NCBI RefSeq assembly: GCF_051846915.1
Contig: NZ_JBPYCR010000010.1
Location: 1-64,000, forward strand
DNA: 64,000 nucleotides
Reading direction: 5' to 3'
Origin: JBPYCR01 sp051846915
GTDB taxonomy: Bacteria > Bacillota > Bacilli > Bacillales > Amphibacillaceae
Made by a program: the position numbers and the translations under genes. How positions within the stretch are numbered: the first letter of the stretch is position 1; the number at the start of each line of letters is the position of its first letter. Below, piece by piece: positions 54,441-63,433 of this stretch. Under the pieces are notes generated by a model. That model ran no database searches and was not told where the DNA came from. It was given only the letters and a program-made list of their open reading frames with translations.

Positions 54441-55799
54441 TTAATCTTCTTTCTCTACAATCGGATGGTATTCCAAAAACTTAGTATTAAAGTCCCCTTT
54501 TATAAACACATCATGTTCCATAACGGATTGATGGAACGGTATTGTGGTATGAACACCTTCGATTATGAACTCTTCAAGCGAACGTTTCATACGTTTTATT
54601 GCTTCTTCCCTTGTAGGGCCATACGTTATTAACTTTGCAATCATGGAGTCGTAAAAAGGTAAAATTGAATAGCCCGGGTACACAGAGGAATCAACTCGGA
54701 CACCGAAACCTCCAGGCGGTAAGTACATATCGATTTTTCCTGCAGAAGGCATGAAATTTTTAAATGGATTTTCTGCATTTATTCTACACTCGATGGAGAA
54801 ACCATCAAACGTTATCTCTTCCTGGCTGATCGATAACCTCTCATTGTTAGCGATCTTTATTTGTTCTTTGATTAAATCAATACCAGTCACCATTTCTGTA
54901 ACAGGGTGTTCTACTTGTATCCTAGTATTCATTTCCATAAAATAAAACGCATTATTGGAGCGGTCAAAAATATATTCTATCGTCCCTGCACCTGAGTAAT
55001 TAACAGCTCTGGCCGCCTGTACGGAAGCTGCACCCATTTTTTTTCTGATTTCTTCTGTGATTGCCGGTGATGGAGTTTCTTCAATAAGCTTTTGCAGTCT
55101 TCGTTGAATCGTACAATCTCTTTCGCCTAAATGAATAACATTGCCATGATTATCAGCTAAGATTTGAATTTCCACGTGTCTGAAATCCTCAATGTTTTTT
55201 TCCAAATATACGCCAGGATTACCAAATGCTGTCTCTGCTTCTTTGCGTGTAATTCGAAATCCTTTTACAAGTTCTTCTTCATTATATGCAACCCTTATGC
55301 CTTTACCACCACCGCCGGCTGTCGCTTTTATAATAACCGGATAACCAATCGTATTTGCAACGTTAATTGCAGCTTCTTCATTTTCAAGAATGCCATCTGA
55401 ACCTGGAACAATAGGTACACCGGCTTCTTTCATTGTTTTTCTTGCAACATCTTTTATTCCCATTTTTTGAATAGCTTCTGGAGTTGGACCAACAAAGGTT
55501 ATATTGCATTCTTTACAAATCTCTGCAAAGTCTGCGTTTTCAGCCAAAAAACCATACCCGGGATGAATGGCGTCTGCTCCCGAAGAAGTAGCTACACTCA
55601 TAATATTGGTTACATTTAAATAGCTATCTTTGCTTGAGGTTGGACCAATGCAAAACGCTTCATCCGCCAACTGTACATGCAAGGCATCTTTATCAGCTTC
55701 GGAGTATACGGCAATTGTTTCAATATCCATCTCTTTGCATGCACGTATAATTCTTACCGCAATTTCTCCTCTGTTGGCAATTAAAAGTTTATTAATCAT
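54441..55799 (-). CDS. accC: Biotin carboxylase, acetyl-CoA carboxylase subunit
   Basis: 452-residue ATP-grasp biotin carboxylase, carboxylating the biotin on AccB as the first half-reaction of malonyl-CoA formation. KATAGGGGKGIR glycine-rich loop, MEMNTRIQVEHPVTE catalytic stretch and N-terminal LIANRGEIAVRIIRA are clear. Confidence 0.98.
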   Translation of the reverse strand: MINKLLIANRGEIAVRIIRACKEMDIETIAVYSEADKDALHVQLADEAFCIGPTSSKDSYLNVTNIMSVATSSGADAIHPGYGFLAENADFAEICKECNITFVGPTPEAIQKMGIKDVARKTMKEAGVPIVPGSDGILENEEAAINVANTIGYPVIIKATAGGGGKGIRVAYNEEELVKGFRITRKEAETAFGNPGVYLEKNIEDFRHVEIQILADNHGNVIHLGERDCTIQRRLQKLIEETPSPAITEEIRKKMGAASVQAARAVNYSGAGTIEYIFDRSNNAFYFMEMNTRIQVEHPVTEMVTGIDLIKEQIKIANNERLSISQEEITFDGFSIECRINAENPFKNFMPSAGKIDMYLPPGGFGVRVDSSVYPGYSILPFYDSMIAKLITYGPTREEAIKRMKRSLEEFIIEGVHTTIPFHQSVMEHDVFIKGDFNTKFLEYHPIVEKED

Positions 55800-55811
55800 G
55801 CGAACGACACC

Positions 55812-56315
55812 TCAATTATTTTTCACTCGGAATAACGGCTGACCATATTCAACCAATTCACCGTCTTCAACCATAATCTCTACAATTTCACCAGTTGTTT
55901 CTGCTTCAATTTCATTAAATAATTTCATTGCTTCAACAATACAAACAATGGTGCTGTCTTCCACTTTACTATTAAGTTTTACATAAGGATCACTTTCTGG
56001 AGATGGTTTAGAGTAAAATGTCCCTACCATTGGAGAAACTATTTCGATATCATAATGCACATTATTTTCAGTAGCTTTTGTTGTGTCAACTTCTTTACGA
56101 TTCGCTTCTGGAGCTTCTACCTGTTTGTTTTCTGATTGCATTGTTACTTGAGGTGGAGTGTTCTGTTCCGTTATTTTTTCCGGCACAGGAATTCCTACAG
56201 TACTCCCTGATTTTTTCATCGAAATTTTTGCACCGTTCGTTTCATACGAAAATTCATTGATTGACGACTGGTCAACCATTTTAATAATATCTTGAATTTC
56301 TTGTACATTTAACAT
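55812..56315 (-). CDS. accB: Biotin carboxyl carrier protein
   Basis: 167 residues: N-terminal helical region, a Pro/Gln/Glu-rich linker and the biotinyl domain with EAMKLFNEIEA, biotin on Lys131. AGAGGTG before the ATG at 56315 sets the start. First gene of accB-accC-yqhY; the 330-bp gap upstream contains the spoIIIA terminator and presumably the accB promoter. Confidence 0.96.
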   Translation of the reverse strand: MLNVQEIQDIIKMVDQSSINEFSYETNGAKISMKKSGSTVGIPVPEKITEQNTPPQVTMQSENKQVEAPEANRKEVDTTKATENNVHYDIEIVSPMVGTFYSKPSPESDPYVKLNSKVEDSTIVCIVEAMKLFNEIEAETTGEIVEIMVEDGELVEYGQPLFRVKNN

Positions 56316-56483
56316 GTTTATTTGCACCTCTTCACTAATTAACATTTGATGTTATATTAACATAACTCTTTTAAATTGACTAAACGTTACTTGAAAAATA
56401 TGCAGGCTTTTTTATTATATCAACCTTTATGCATCAAAGCGAGAACTTTTTAAACATTTGACGGCGTTTAAAATCCAGAACGG

Positions 56484-56526
56484 AAAAAAATAAAGTTCCG
56501 ATGGAATGGAATCCTCCCCGGAACTT
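56484..56526 (-). terminator. Terminator at the end of the spoIIIA operon
   Basis: AAGTTCC pairs with GGAACTT around a loop that contains a second small hairpin (GGATTCCATTCC), followed on the minus strand by TATTTTTTT. It lies 120 bp below the spoIIIAH stop. Apart from it, the 56316-56648 gap shows no supported gene. Confidence 0.75.
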
Positions 56527-56648
56527 GAATCGTTCATATAATGATTTTCTTAATGCTGCTTTTTGTAATTCTTTTTCTGAACTCCATTTAATTTTAAGAC
56601 AGAATGCTATAAAACGGTACTTTTTTCTAAGTGATGTAACTATTTGTG

Positions 56649-57200
56649 CTAACTTCCAGTTGGTTGGAAATTAACATCTACAGTTACTTGACCAAATTCA
56701 TCTCTCACCATCTGCATAATATAATTTGCTTCCTGCTTGGACAGTTCATTTACTTTTACATGCACATGAACCTTTCCGTCGTCTTGGCGTACTAACACAT
56801 CTTCATATTGATCTTTGGCAGCTAGAATCGATTCTTGCAAAATTGTTTCTTTTGTCGTCAATTGATCTAATTTATCAATTTCATTTAATGCTTCATTTAT
56901 CTCTGTAGCCGATGCTGAGCTTGAAGCAACAACTTCTTTTAATCGATCTTTTTTCATGCTTCTTTCATCTTGTAGTTCCATTCGTATTGTTGCGAACAGT
57001 TCGTCGTGTCCGACGTTGTTAATACTGTCTACTTCTGCACCATCATCATTCCCCGGATCAGTGGAACTTGCTTCCTCTGACTCATTTTCCCCCCGGTCAA
57101 TATAAGCCAAATCTTCTTTATCCGACATCATGTAGTAAACACTAAGCACAATCATTAAACTAAGCATAGTAAGCAGCCAAACGGTTTGTTTTTTTAACAT
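56649..57200 (-). CDS. spoIIIAH: Stage III sporulation protein AH
   Basis: 183 residues: short cytoplasmic N-terminus, one membrane helix (about 7-25), then a periplasm-like domain related to the YscJ/FliF ring-building motif. SpoIIIAH in the mother cell binds SpoIIQ of the forespore and forms the feeding-tube channel. Last gene of the operon. Confidence 0.93.
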   Translation of the reverse strand: MLKKQTVWLLTMLSLMIVLSVYYMMSDKEDLAYIDRGENESEEASSTDPGNDDGAEVDSINNVGHDELFATIRMELQDERSMKKDRLKEVVASSSASATEINEALNEIDKLDQLTTKETILQESILAAKDQYEDVLVRQDDGKVHVHVKVNELSKQEANYIMQMVRDEFGQVTVDVNFQPTGS

Positions 57201-57213
57201 ATATATTCCTCCC

Positions 57214-57852
57214 TTAATTCTTTGGCATTACGGATACACGATGAGTAGGGACATCGAGGACTCTTGCAGTGGATTCTACAATCCATTTTTTCGTAGTTGC
57301 ATGGTCTGCCCCTTTTGCGACAATAAAAACACCTCTTACATCGGGTTTTTTAGTGTGAATAAGTATTGGCACTTCTTGATCTCCTTGGCGAATCAAAACG
57401 ACCTGAGATTCCTCTGTACTGTCCTCCACCTTGCGGATACCACCATTCTGATCAGATTCATTTGTCTTTTGCTGTCCTAAAATTAAATTTTTTTCATATA
57501 CTTTTACATTTGTTGAATCAAGATTTACCATTACTTCCACACCGGATACACCTTCGATTTTTTCAAGCATCTCTTTTAATTCATTTTCAAAGCTTGTTTC
57601 CAAATTATCCACTTCGTTCATTACAGAAGTTTCAACTGCTTCAGTGTTCCTGTTTTTGTCACTTTCTTTTATTTGAATTTCCTCTTGATCGTTCTCCGGA
57701 TCCTTAGATAATGTAGCAAATGTGTTGGATATAATAATGAGCAGGATTCCGATTAAAGCAATAATAATTAAATAATTTGTTTTTTTGGAAGTTCCATTTT
57801 CTTTATGGACGGGAATAACTTTTTGTAATAATTTTTTTAGTTTGTCCTTCAC
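57214..57852 (-). CDS. spoIIIAG: Stage III sporulation protein AG
   Basis: 212 residues: membrane helix at about 24-43 and an extracellular ring-forming domain (EKIEGVSGVEVMVNLDS; GVFIVAKGADHATTKKWIVESTARVLDVP). SpoIIIAG forms a large ring in the SpoIIIA-SpoIIQ channel. The GTG at 57852 overlaps the spoIIIAF stop (TAGTG) and has AGGGAGGG upstream; an earlier ATG at 57870 lies before that site. Confidence 0.93.
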   Translation of the reverse strand: MKDKLKKLLQKVIPVHKENGTSKKTNYLIIIALIGILLIIISNTFATLSKDPENDQEEIQIKESDKNRNTEAVETSVMNEVDNLETSFENELKEMLEKIEGVSGVEVMVNLDSTNVKVYEKNLILGQQKTNESDQNGGIRKVEDSTEESQVVLIRQGDQEVPILIHTKKPDVRGVFIVAKGADHATTKKWIVESTARVLDVPTHRVSVMPKN

Positions 57853-58469
57853 TATGTCCCTCCCTCCCATTGAATGGTAATTGTTTCTTTTTCAAGTTCC
57901 CAAATATCTTCCAGCTTGTCTTTAATCTCTTCTGAATTCTGTATTGGATCATCTGTCTGCTTTTTGTCTGTATTGATCACTACTTCTTCAACAGCACTCA
58001 CAGCTCCTTTCTCATCTTCTGCTTCTGTTAGATATACAACCAGTTGATCCAACTCCTCATATACCGGCTTGGACTCATTTTGAAATGAAAACTGTATACC
58101 TGAAATGTTGAGATGGTAATTTTCTGCTAGAGGAGTATTTGCCATACCTATCAAGTGATTTTCCATTTGTTCTAAAATATATGCATCTTGGGAGGCTTGT
58201 ATTTCTTTTTTTTGAAATTCCATTGAACTTTCTATCGACGCGCTTTTTTGATTTTCGTCAAAAACACTTGATATCGCCGGCTGTAAAGATGTTTCAATAT
58301 CTATTTGAAAAAGTATAAATAACGGTTTTAAAAAAATAAGTAATAATATCAATCCCATCACAAGCTTTACATATTTTTTCATTGCCGTTTTAGGAATTAG
58401 TAAATCAATGATTGCTGCCAGTAGTAAAAATATAAGAATTTCGGTTATCCATTCTATGAGCATGTTCAT
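57852..58469 (-). CDS. spoIIIAF: Stage III sporulation protein AF
   Basis: 205 residues with two N-terminal membrane helices (about 6-24 and 33-53) and an extracellular domain of the same ring-building type as SpoIIIAG/AH. Stop codon overlaps the spoIIIAG start by one base. Confidence 0.92.
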   Translation of the reverse strand: MNMLIEWITEILIFLLLAAIIDLLIPKTAMKKYVKLVMGLILLLIFLKPLFILFQIDIETSLQPAISSVFDENQKSASIESSMEFQKKEIQASQDAYILEQMENHLIGMANTPLAENYHLNISGIQFSFQNESKPVYEELDQLVVYLTEAEDEKGAVSAVEEVVINTDKKQTDDPIQNSEEIKDKLEDIWELEKETITIQWEGGT

Positions 58470-58481
58470 GTATTTATCACC

Positions 58482-59660
58482 CTATCTAAGCAACAATGTG
58501 ACATTGCTGGCAGCAACGATGAACACAATGGCTAAAAAAAACATAAGTGTAACTGCCAGTAAGCAAGCTAAAATATAGACAATGTACTTACTAATTGTGT
58601 TTAAACTGCTAATAATAGGTCCGTCTCCGACCGGCTGCAATAAAGCAGCTGCTAATTTGTAAATAATGGCGATTGCTACTATTTTGATGACTGGGAATAA
58701 CGCCAGAAAGACAATAATCGTGACGCCTACGATCCCTACAGCATTTTTCAACAATAAAGAGGCACTAAATACCGTATCAGCAGCATCTGTAAAGGTTCGT
58801 CCGACAACCGGAATGAAGTTTCCCGTTATAAACTTTGTGGTCTTCATGGCAACTCCATCTTGTATTGCACTTGCCGTTCCCTGGACAGACATCACCCCAA
58901 CAAATACGGTTAAAAATAAGCCTAACGTACCTAGGCTGACCGATTTTAATAGATTGGCTAGATGCGTAACTTTATAATTTTCATTTAAACTGCTTACAAT
59001 TATTAGCAGTGCAGATAAATACAATAAAGGCATAATGAATGTTGAAATAAGTACACCACTTAGATGGATAAGTGACATAACGATTGGATGAAAAAATGCA
59101 ACGCTCATTACATTCCCAAACGTGGCCATCAATCCTAAGACGAGTGGAAGCAATGCAATCATAAAACTACTCATCGTATCGATGGCATCTTTCGTATAGG
59201 AAAAGACGGTATGAAAGCTATTCAGTGCAATAAACAATAAAACGATGTAAACGATAAAGTAAGCAATTTTGCTTATTGTGCTTTGTTCAAAGGCTGTATG
59301 CATCGTTTGCAAAATAGTTGAAAATAAAGTGAGCATAATAAGCGTTCCTAAAAGTTTTCCATTAACAATAATTTCATGAAATAAAAATTTTATAAAACCG
59401 GAAAAGACAGCTTTTAATGAAAATGCTTCACTATTACTAATCATGTCTCTTACAGACGTTTTACTTATTTCGGGCATATAGCCGCCGTAATTATCAATAA
59501 TGTCATTCCATTCAGATTGTAATGGCGCCAGCGAAATTTCATCCAGAATCTCGTCTTCGGCTTCATCTACATTCGCTTCTGCATAAATAGAATCCTCGGT
59601 GATTAAGAGCAACACAGCAGTGAATAAAAGAAAAATAGTAATGCCTTTAATATGTTTCAT
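58482..59660 (-). CDS. spoIIIAE: Stage III sporulation protein AE
   Basis: 392-residue polytopic protein: signal-like N-terminal helix, an extracellular segment, then six or more membrane helices with GNFIPVVGRTFTDAADTVFSAS, highly conserved in SpoIIIAE. Proposed membrane permease part of the channel. Confidence 0.95.
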   Translation of the reverse strand: MKHIKGITIFLLFTAVLLLITEDSIYAEANVDEAEDEILDEISLAPLQSEWNDIIDNYGGYMPEISKTSVRDMISNSEAFSLKAVFSGFIKFLFHEIIVNGKLLGTLIMLTLFSTILQTMHTAFEQSTISKIAYFIVYIVLLFIALNSFHTVFSYTKDAIDTMSSFMIALLPLVLGLMATFGNVMSVAFFHPIVMSLIHLSGVLISTFIMPLLYLSALLIIVSSLNENYKVTHLANLLKSVSLGTLGLFLTVFVGVMSVQGTASAIQDGVAMKTTKFITGNFIPVVGRTFTDAADTVFSASLLLKNAVGIVGVTIIVFLALFPVIKIVAIAIIYKLAAALLQPVGDGPIISSLNTISKYIVYILACLLAVTLMFFLAIVFIVAASNVTLLLR

Positions 59661-59684
59661 TCACCCGGTATGCTCCTTTCTTTA

Positions 59685-60080
59685 CTAAAATGTATTAGGC
59701 ATAAAATTTAAGATCGCCTCAATCACTGCTGTAATAATTGGAATAGCGAGCAAAAGAATGAATATTTTTCCGGCCAGTTCAATCTTGGCGGCTACTGCGC
59801 CCAATCCGGCATCTTTTGTAATATTCGCCCCAAGCTCTGCAATATATGCAATACCAATAATTTTTAAAATAGTTTCTAAATACATACCTTCAATGGACGC
59901 TTTTTGTCCCATTATATGAATGAGCTGAATGACCAATCCAACTTGATTTATAATTGCCAGGAAAATAATAATTCCTGTAATAACAATAATGAAAAATGCA
60001 AATGTAGCATTTACATCTTTTAAAATAATGTATAATATACTTGCAATCAGACCCAAAAGGACAATTTGAACGATATCCAT
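59685..60080 (-). CDS. spoIIIAD: Stage III sporulation protein AD
   Basis: 131 residues, four membrane helices, with YLETILKIIGIAYIAELGANITKDAG typical of the family. Six bases separate it from spoIIIAC. Confidence 0.95.
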   Translation of the reverse strand: MDIVQIVLLGLIASILYIILKDVNATFAFFIIVITGIIIFLAIINQVGLVIQLIHIMGQKASIEGMYLETILKIIGIAYIAELGANITKDAGLGAVAAKIELAGKIFILLLAIPIITAVIEAILNFMPNTF

Positions 60081-60086
60081 TTGACA

Positions 60087-60293
60087 TTACCCTTGAAACA
60101 AAAACACAGATTTTATTTGTTGAAACAGCCCTGAAAGACTATTTATAACAATGACGAGTACAATTATGAAGCCGACCAATGTTGCGAATTGGGCAATTTC
60201 TTCTTTTCCCATCTGTTTTAAAATTGTGTGTATAAGTGCTACAATCACACCAATTCCGGCTATTTGGAATAAAATAGATGCGTCAGCGAACAT
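60087..60293 (-). CDS. spoIIIAC: Stage III sporulation protein AC
   Basis: 68 residues, two membrane helices, with ILFQIAGIGVIVALIHTILKQMGK and C-terminal IKSVFLFQG. The frame is open to 60341, but AAGGAG seven nucleotides before the ATG at 60293 and the family length fix the start. The ribosome binding site is immediately adjacent to the inserted repeat. Confidence 0.95.
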   Translation of the reverse strand: MFADASILFQIAGIGVIVALIHTILKQMGKEEIAQFATLVGFIIVLVIVINSLSGLFQQIKSVFLFQG

Positions 60294-60310
60294 GGATGTG
60301 CTCCTTTCTT

Positions 60311-60732
60311 GAAAGATAAGAATGTATATAATTTTGTGCATAGCTGTCTAGCTTCGACGTGCAAATTTTTTCGGTGAGGCGAGCATTTACGCGCAGTCCC
60401 AGACGGCGCCACAAATCTTTTCGGTGAGACGAGCATTCACGCTCAGTCCCAGGACGCGGCATTCTAAGCCTGCCAGCCCAGAAACTATGCGACTTCCTGC
60501 AGCGCCTTGCAATAAGTCATCATCGATTCCATAGGTAAAGGAGGGCCAACTAAATGCGGCCTCCCGCGCCAACGTTGGCTTACCCCCTTTTGCAGGGGCG
60601 TGATTCCTTTATCTCAAGATGTTTTTGGAATGTTCGATTAAAAGCGCCACTTTGCGTGGCTACATCGAACCACCAGCTTTGAGCTGGCGCAGTCGTTACG
60701 TTTCTAGGAAGGGCGCTTGCGCTTTTCTTTAA
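60311..60732 (-). repeat. Structured intergenic repeat, copy B1 (inside the spoIIIA operon)
   Basis: Near full-length relative of copy A at 20393-20848: same ends, same order of blocks (GTGAGGCGAGCATTTACGCGC, GCCTGCCAGCCCAGAAACTA, AAAGGAGGGCCAACTAAATG, GCGCCAACGTTGGC, CCAGCTTTGAGCTGG, GGGCGCTTGCGCTTTTCTTT). One internal block (the CGGTGAGRCGAGCAT segment) is duplicated within it. Open frames across it are fortuitous. Confidence 0.88.
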
Positions 60733-60912
60733 AAGGTAAGAAAGTATAAATTTTTGCGCATAGCTGTCTAGCTTAATCGCCCAGAAACTAGGCGACTTCC
60801 CGCAGCGCCTTCCGATAAGTTATCATCGATTCGCCATGCTCATCGTGATTCCTTTATCTCAGTTGCTTCGGTCCAGTCGCTGCGTTTCTAAGTGGGGCGC
60901 TTGCGCTTTTCT
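60733..60912 (-). repeat. Shortened tandem copy B2 of the same repeat
   Basis: Begins with GGTAAGAAAGTATAAATTTTT and GCATAGCTGTCTAGCTT, identical to the start of copy A, keeps the CAGAAACTAGGCGACTTCCC and TTATCATCGATTCG blocks, lacks most of the middle hairpins, and ends with GGGGCGCTTGCGCTTTTCTT two bases from the spoIIIAB stop codon. Confidence 0.82.
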
Positions 60913-60914
60913 TA

Positions 60915-61427
60915 TTAAATAAACAGTAATATAATAAACAAGCCACATAAAAAACCAATACTTTTGGCCATTTTTCCGTATCTTTGCTGGTTGTCTCTTG
61001 CCTCTTCCAGCTCTCTATCAAGATGTTTAATGGCAAGCTGAATATGTTTCTGCTGCTGGTAAAAGTCATGCTGTCCCAATGTTTGTCCAAATTGCTTCAT
61101 TACTTCTCTTTCGTTTGCTCCAATTGCTGATATGTTCATGTACTTTTCAATTTGCTCATTCCACAAATAACCGAGGTCGATTCTATTTCCCGTCATTTTA
61201 TTACTTAATTGCTTAAATAAATAGTTAGTTGGATACGGTATCTGGTTAGATATTGTTTGAAAAGCGTCTTGTAAAGGTAACTGACTATATAATATTTCAG
61301 CTTCTAAAATTTGCAGGGCATTTTTTAATTGACGAATATGTTTTGGCCGTTTATGGAAATGGTTACTCCACTCAAACCCAATCCAAGTAGTCGTTGCGAT
61401 AAATAATAAAGCACCTATCCACTTCAT
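60915..61427 (-). CDS. spoIIIAB: Stage III sporulation protein AB
   Basis: 170 residues: N-terminal membrane helix, cytoplasmic GspF-like helical domain (RPKHIRQLKNALQILEAEILYSQLPLQDAF) and a C-terminal membrane helix. Six bases after spoIIIAA. Its stop codon abuts the repeat, so the downstream genes are reached only through ~600 nt of structured RNA. Confidence 0.94.
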   Translation of the reverse strand: MKWIGALLFIATTTWIGFEWSNHFHKRPKHIRQLKNALQILEAEILYSQLPLQDAFQTISNQIPYPTNYLFKQLSNKMTGNRIDLGYLWNEQIEKYMNISAIGANEREVMKQFGQTLGQHDFYQQQKHIQLAIKHLDRELEEARDNQQRYGKMAKSIGFLCGLFIILLFI

Positions 61428-61433
61428 GATCTA

Positions 61434-62348
61434 TCACCCCCAAATAAGCTGTCTCGAGCCATTATAAATAGATTTTACATGACCTGGGGTTTGCCGCTTA
61501 GATAATAAAACATAACGGTCAAAAACATCATTCCGAAGCAAATCGTGTAATGAAGGGCGCTTATTTAACTCGTCCATCGACTGACCGTGAATGGTACAAC
61601 AAATTTGAACACCAGCATGGATGGCCTCCATTAACGCTTGTACATCTTGTGTACTGCCTATTTCGTCTATGATAAGAACATCAGGGGACATAGAGCGAAT
61701 CATCATCATCATCCCTTCTGCTTTTGGACAAGCATCCATTATATCTGTTCTCAAGCCGAGATTATGCTGTGGGACACCTTTGATCGAAGCGGCAATTTCA
61801 GATCGTTCATCAATAACTCCTACCTTTTTAGGTGGGGTATGCTTCCAACCAGTCCCAATTACTCGTGCAACATCCCGTATCAAAGTTGTCTTTCCTGTTT
61901 GCGGTGCGCCTATAAATAACGTGTTGAAATAGTTATTATTTGATCTGTTATATAAATGTGGCAAAATACCAGAAGAAATTCCTGTTAATTGCTTAGCAAT
62001 ACGAATATTGAAGAATGTAATATATTGTAGGGCTTTTACATGACCTTGTGCTGTATTAACTTTGCCAGCGATGCCGACTCGATGACCACCTTCAATGGTA
62101 ATGTATCCTTCTCTCAACTCATCTTCCATTCGGTATAAGGAAAATTGACTCATCTGATTTAATAGAAAAATACCATCTTTTTTATTTGGCTTTACTGTTT
62201 CTATCCATTCTGTATTTTCATCAAAGGCAATTTCTAGCGGTTGATAGAGGCGAATGCGTATTTCTTGTAACTTGTCCCAGCGATTTTCAACTTTAGAAAT
62301 GACAGCCTGTTTAATGTCATCCGTAAATAAACGCAATATTTCTTCCAT
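61434..62348 (-). CDS. spoIIIAA: Stage III sporulation protein AA (secretion-type ATPase)
   Basis: 304-residue ATPase related to type II/IV secretion motors. Walker A GAPQTGKTTLIRD, Walker B-like VLIIDEIGSTQDVQAL, RDVARVIG and GLRTDIMD are typical. Thought to energise the SpoIIIA channel. ATG at 62348 lies seven nucleotides from AAGGTGGT; the in-frame GTG at 62360 is inside that site. A consensus SigE promoter is just upstream. Confidence 0.95.
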   Translation of the reverse strand: MEEILRLFTDDIKQAVISKVENRWDKLQEIRIRLYQPLEIAFDENTEWIETVKPNKKDGIFLLNQMSQFSLYRMEDELREGYITIEGGHRVGIAGKVNTAQGHVKALQYITFFNIRIAKQLTGISSGILPHLYNRSNNNYFNTLFIGAPQTGKTTLIRDVARVIGTGWKHTPPKKVGVIDERSEIAASIKGVPQHNLGLRTDIMDACPKAEGMMMMIRSMSPDVLIIDEIGSTQDVQALMEAIHAGVQICCTIHGQSMDELNKRPSLHDLLRNDVFDRYVLLSKRQTPGHVKSIYNGSRQLIWG

Positions 62349-62382
62349 TTTAAGTACCACCTTAGATAACAGCTATATCATA

Positions 62383-62411
62383 AATGTATGTGGAGAGAAG
62401 AAAAATATGAC
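62383..62411 (-). promoter_or_regulatory. SigE promoter of the spoIIIA operon
   Basis: GTCATATT (62411-62404), 13-nt spacer, CATACATT (62390-62383) on the minus strand, close to the full SigE consensus, 35 bp before the spoIIIAA start. The operon is SigE-dependent in B. subtilis. Confidence 0.85.
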
Positions 62412-62514
62412 AAATGAATGATGCAGGAAGATGGTCATTTAAAGGTAAAGACAGGGGAGATATATAGGGTATTCAGAAAATTGTAGGAAAAACAAAGTTC
62501 CTACATTACCTCTC

Positions 62515-62760
62515 ATGGAATATACTCGCTTTCGCCGACAGGGCACAAGCGCGACATCCGTTTATACATTTGCATTCACGGTGTCTTCTTTGCCGTGGAG
62601 AGTGGTGAGCCTTGGACTAGCACGATGTTAGTCATGGAGGTGTTGCGACAAATGCTTCCGGTGAGGCGAGCATATACGCGCAGTTCCACGATGTTGTGTC
62701 ATTAACCATTTTGAGTGCACGGCTCGTGCGCTAGAAAGGGTTATGGGATTTAAAAAAGCT
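62515..62760. repeat. GC-rich gene-free block with a fragment of the intergenic repeat
   Basis: The 500-bp gap between spoIIIAA and efp holds no supported gene (yqhV, found here in B. subtilis, is absent). It contains CCGGTGAGGCGAGCATATACGC at about 62659, nearly the same as a block in copies A and B1, and ends like them in a short GC-rich arm, but the rest does not match. Probably a decayed or different member of the same repeat group. Confidence 0.55.
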
Positions 62761-62798
62761 TAATCGCATTTACTAAAGCGATATCTTTTTCTGCCCAA

Positions 62799-62822
62799 CA
62801 AAAAACAGCCGCATTGCGACTG
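62799..62822 (-). terminator. efp terminator
   Basis: CAGTCGC-AAT-GCGGCTG stem (one G-U pair) on the minus strand, followed by TTTTTTG, 25 bp below the efp stop. Confidence 0.8.
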
Positions 62823-62847
62823 CTTCTAAGCTATCTATTATATTCCA

Positions 62848-63405
62848 TTATGCTCTTGATACATATTTTCCTTCCGAAGTGCTAATTACCAGTACATCTC
62901 CTTGATTAATAAAAAGAGGGACTTGTACTTGATAACCTGTTTCTAATGTGGCTTGTTTAGAACCGCCGCTTACGGTATCCCCTTTAAGACCGGGTTCTGT
63001 TTCGGAAACTTCTAATTTTACGTTTTTAGGTAATGACACCCCAAGGATTTCTCCTTCATAAGTGATAATATCTACTTCCATATTTTCCTTAATAAAATTT
63101 AACTCATGTTCAATCTGACTTTGTTGTAACTCTATTTGATCATATGTATTTACATCCATAAAAGCGTGAGAATTACCAGATCCATATAAATATTGCATTT
63201 TTTTATTTTCAATATGCGCTTTATTTACTTTTTCACCTGCGCGGAATGTTTTTTCCTGGATATTGCCATTTCGTAAATTGCGCAATTTGGAACGAACAAA
63301 TGCAGCGCCCTTCCCTGGTTTTACATGTTGAAATTCCAGCACTTGCCAAATATTATTATCGAACTCAATAGTTAATCCTGTTTTAAAATCATTTACAGAA
63401 ATCAT
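62848..63405 (-). CDS. efp: Translation elongation factor P
   Basis: 185-residue three-domain EF-P that relieves ribosome stalling at polyproline. The modified loop is HVKPGKGAAFV with Lys32; the signature KLEVSETEPGLKGDT-x-x-G is in the C-terminal part. In B. subtilis the Lys is 5-aminopentanolylated. Follows the Xaa-Pro peptidase gene by 28 bp. Confidence 0.98.
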   Translation of the reverse strand: MISVNDFKTGLTIEFDNNIWQVLEFQHVKPGKGAAFVRSKLRNLRNGNIQEKTFRAGEKVNKAHIENKKMQYLYGSGNSHAFMDVNTYDQIELQQSQIEHELNFIKENMEVDIITYEGEILGVSLPKNVKLEVSETEPGLKGDTVSGGSKQATLETGYQVQVPLFINQGDVLVISTSEGKYVSRA

Positions 63406-63433
63406 GACGTATTCCTCCTTGATTAAACTTATT

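Noticed and set aside
60387..60572. 61-codon minus-strand frame within repeat copy B1
   Set aside because: Lies in the hairpin-rich repeat; the corresponding part of copy A does not keep the frame.
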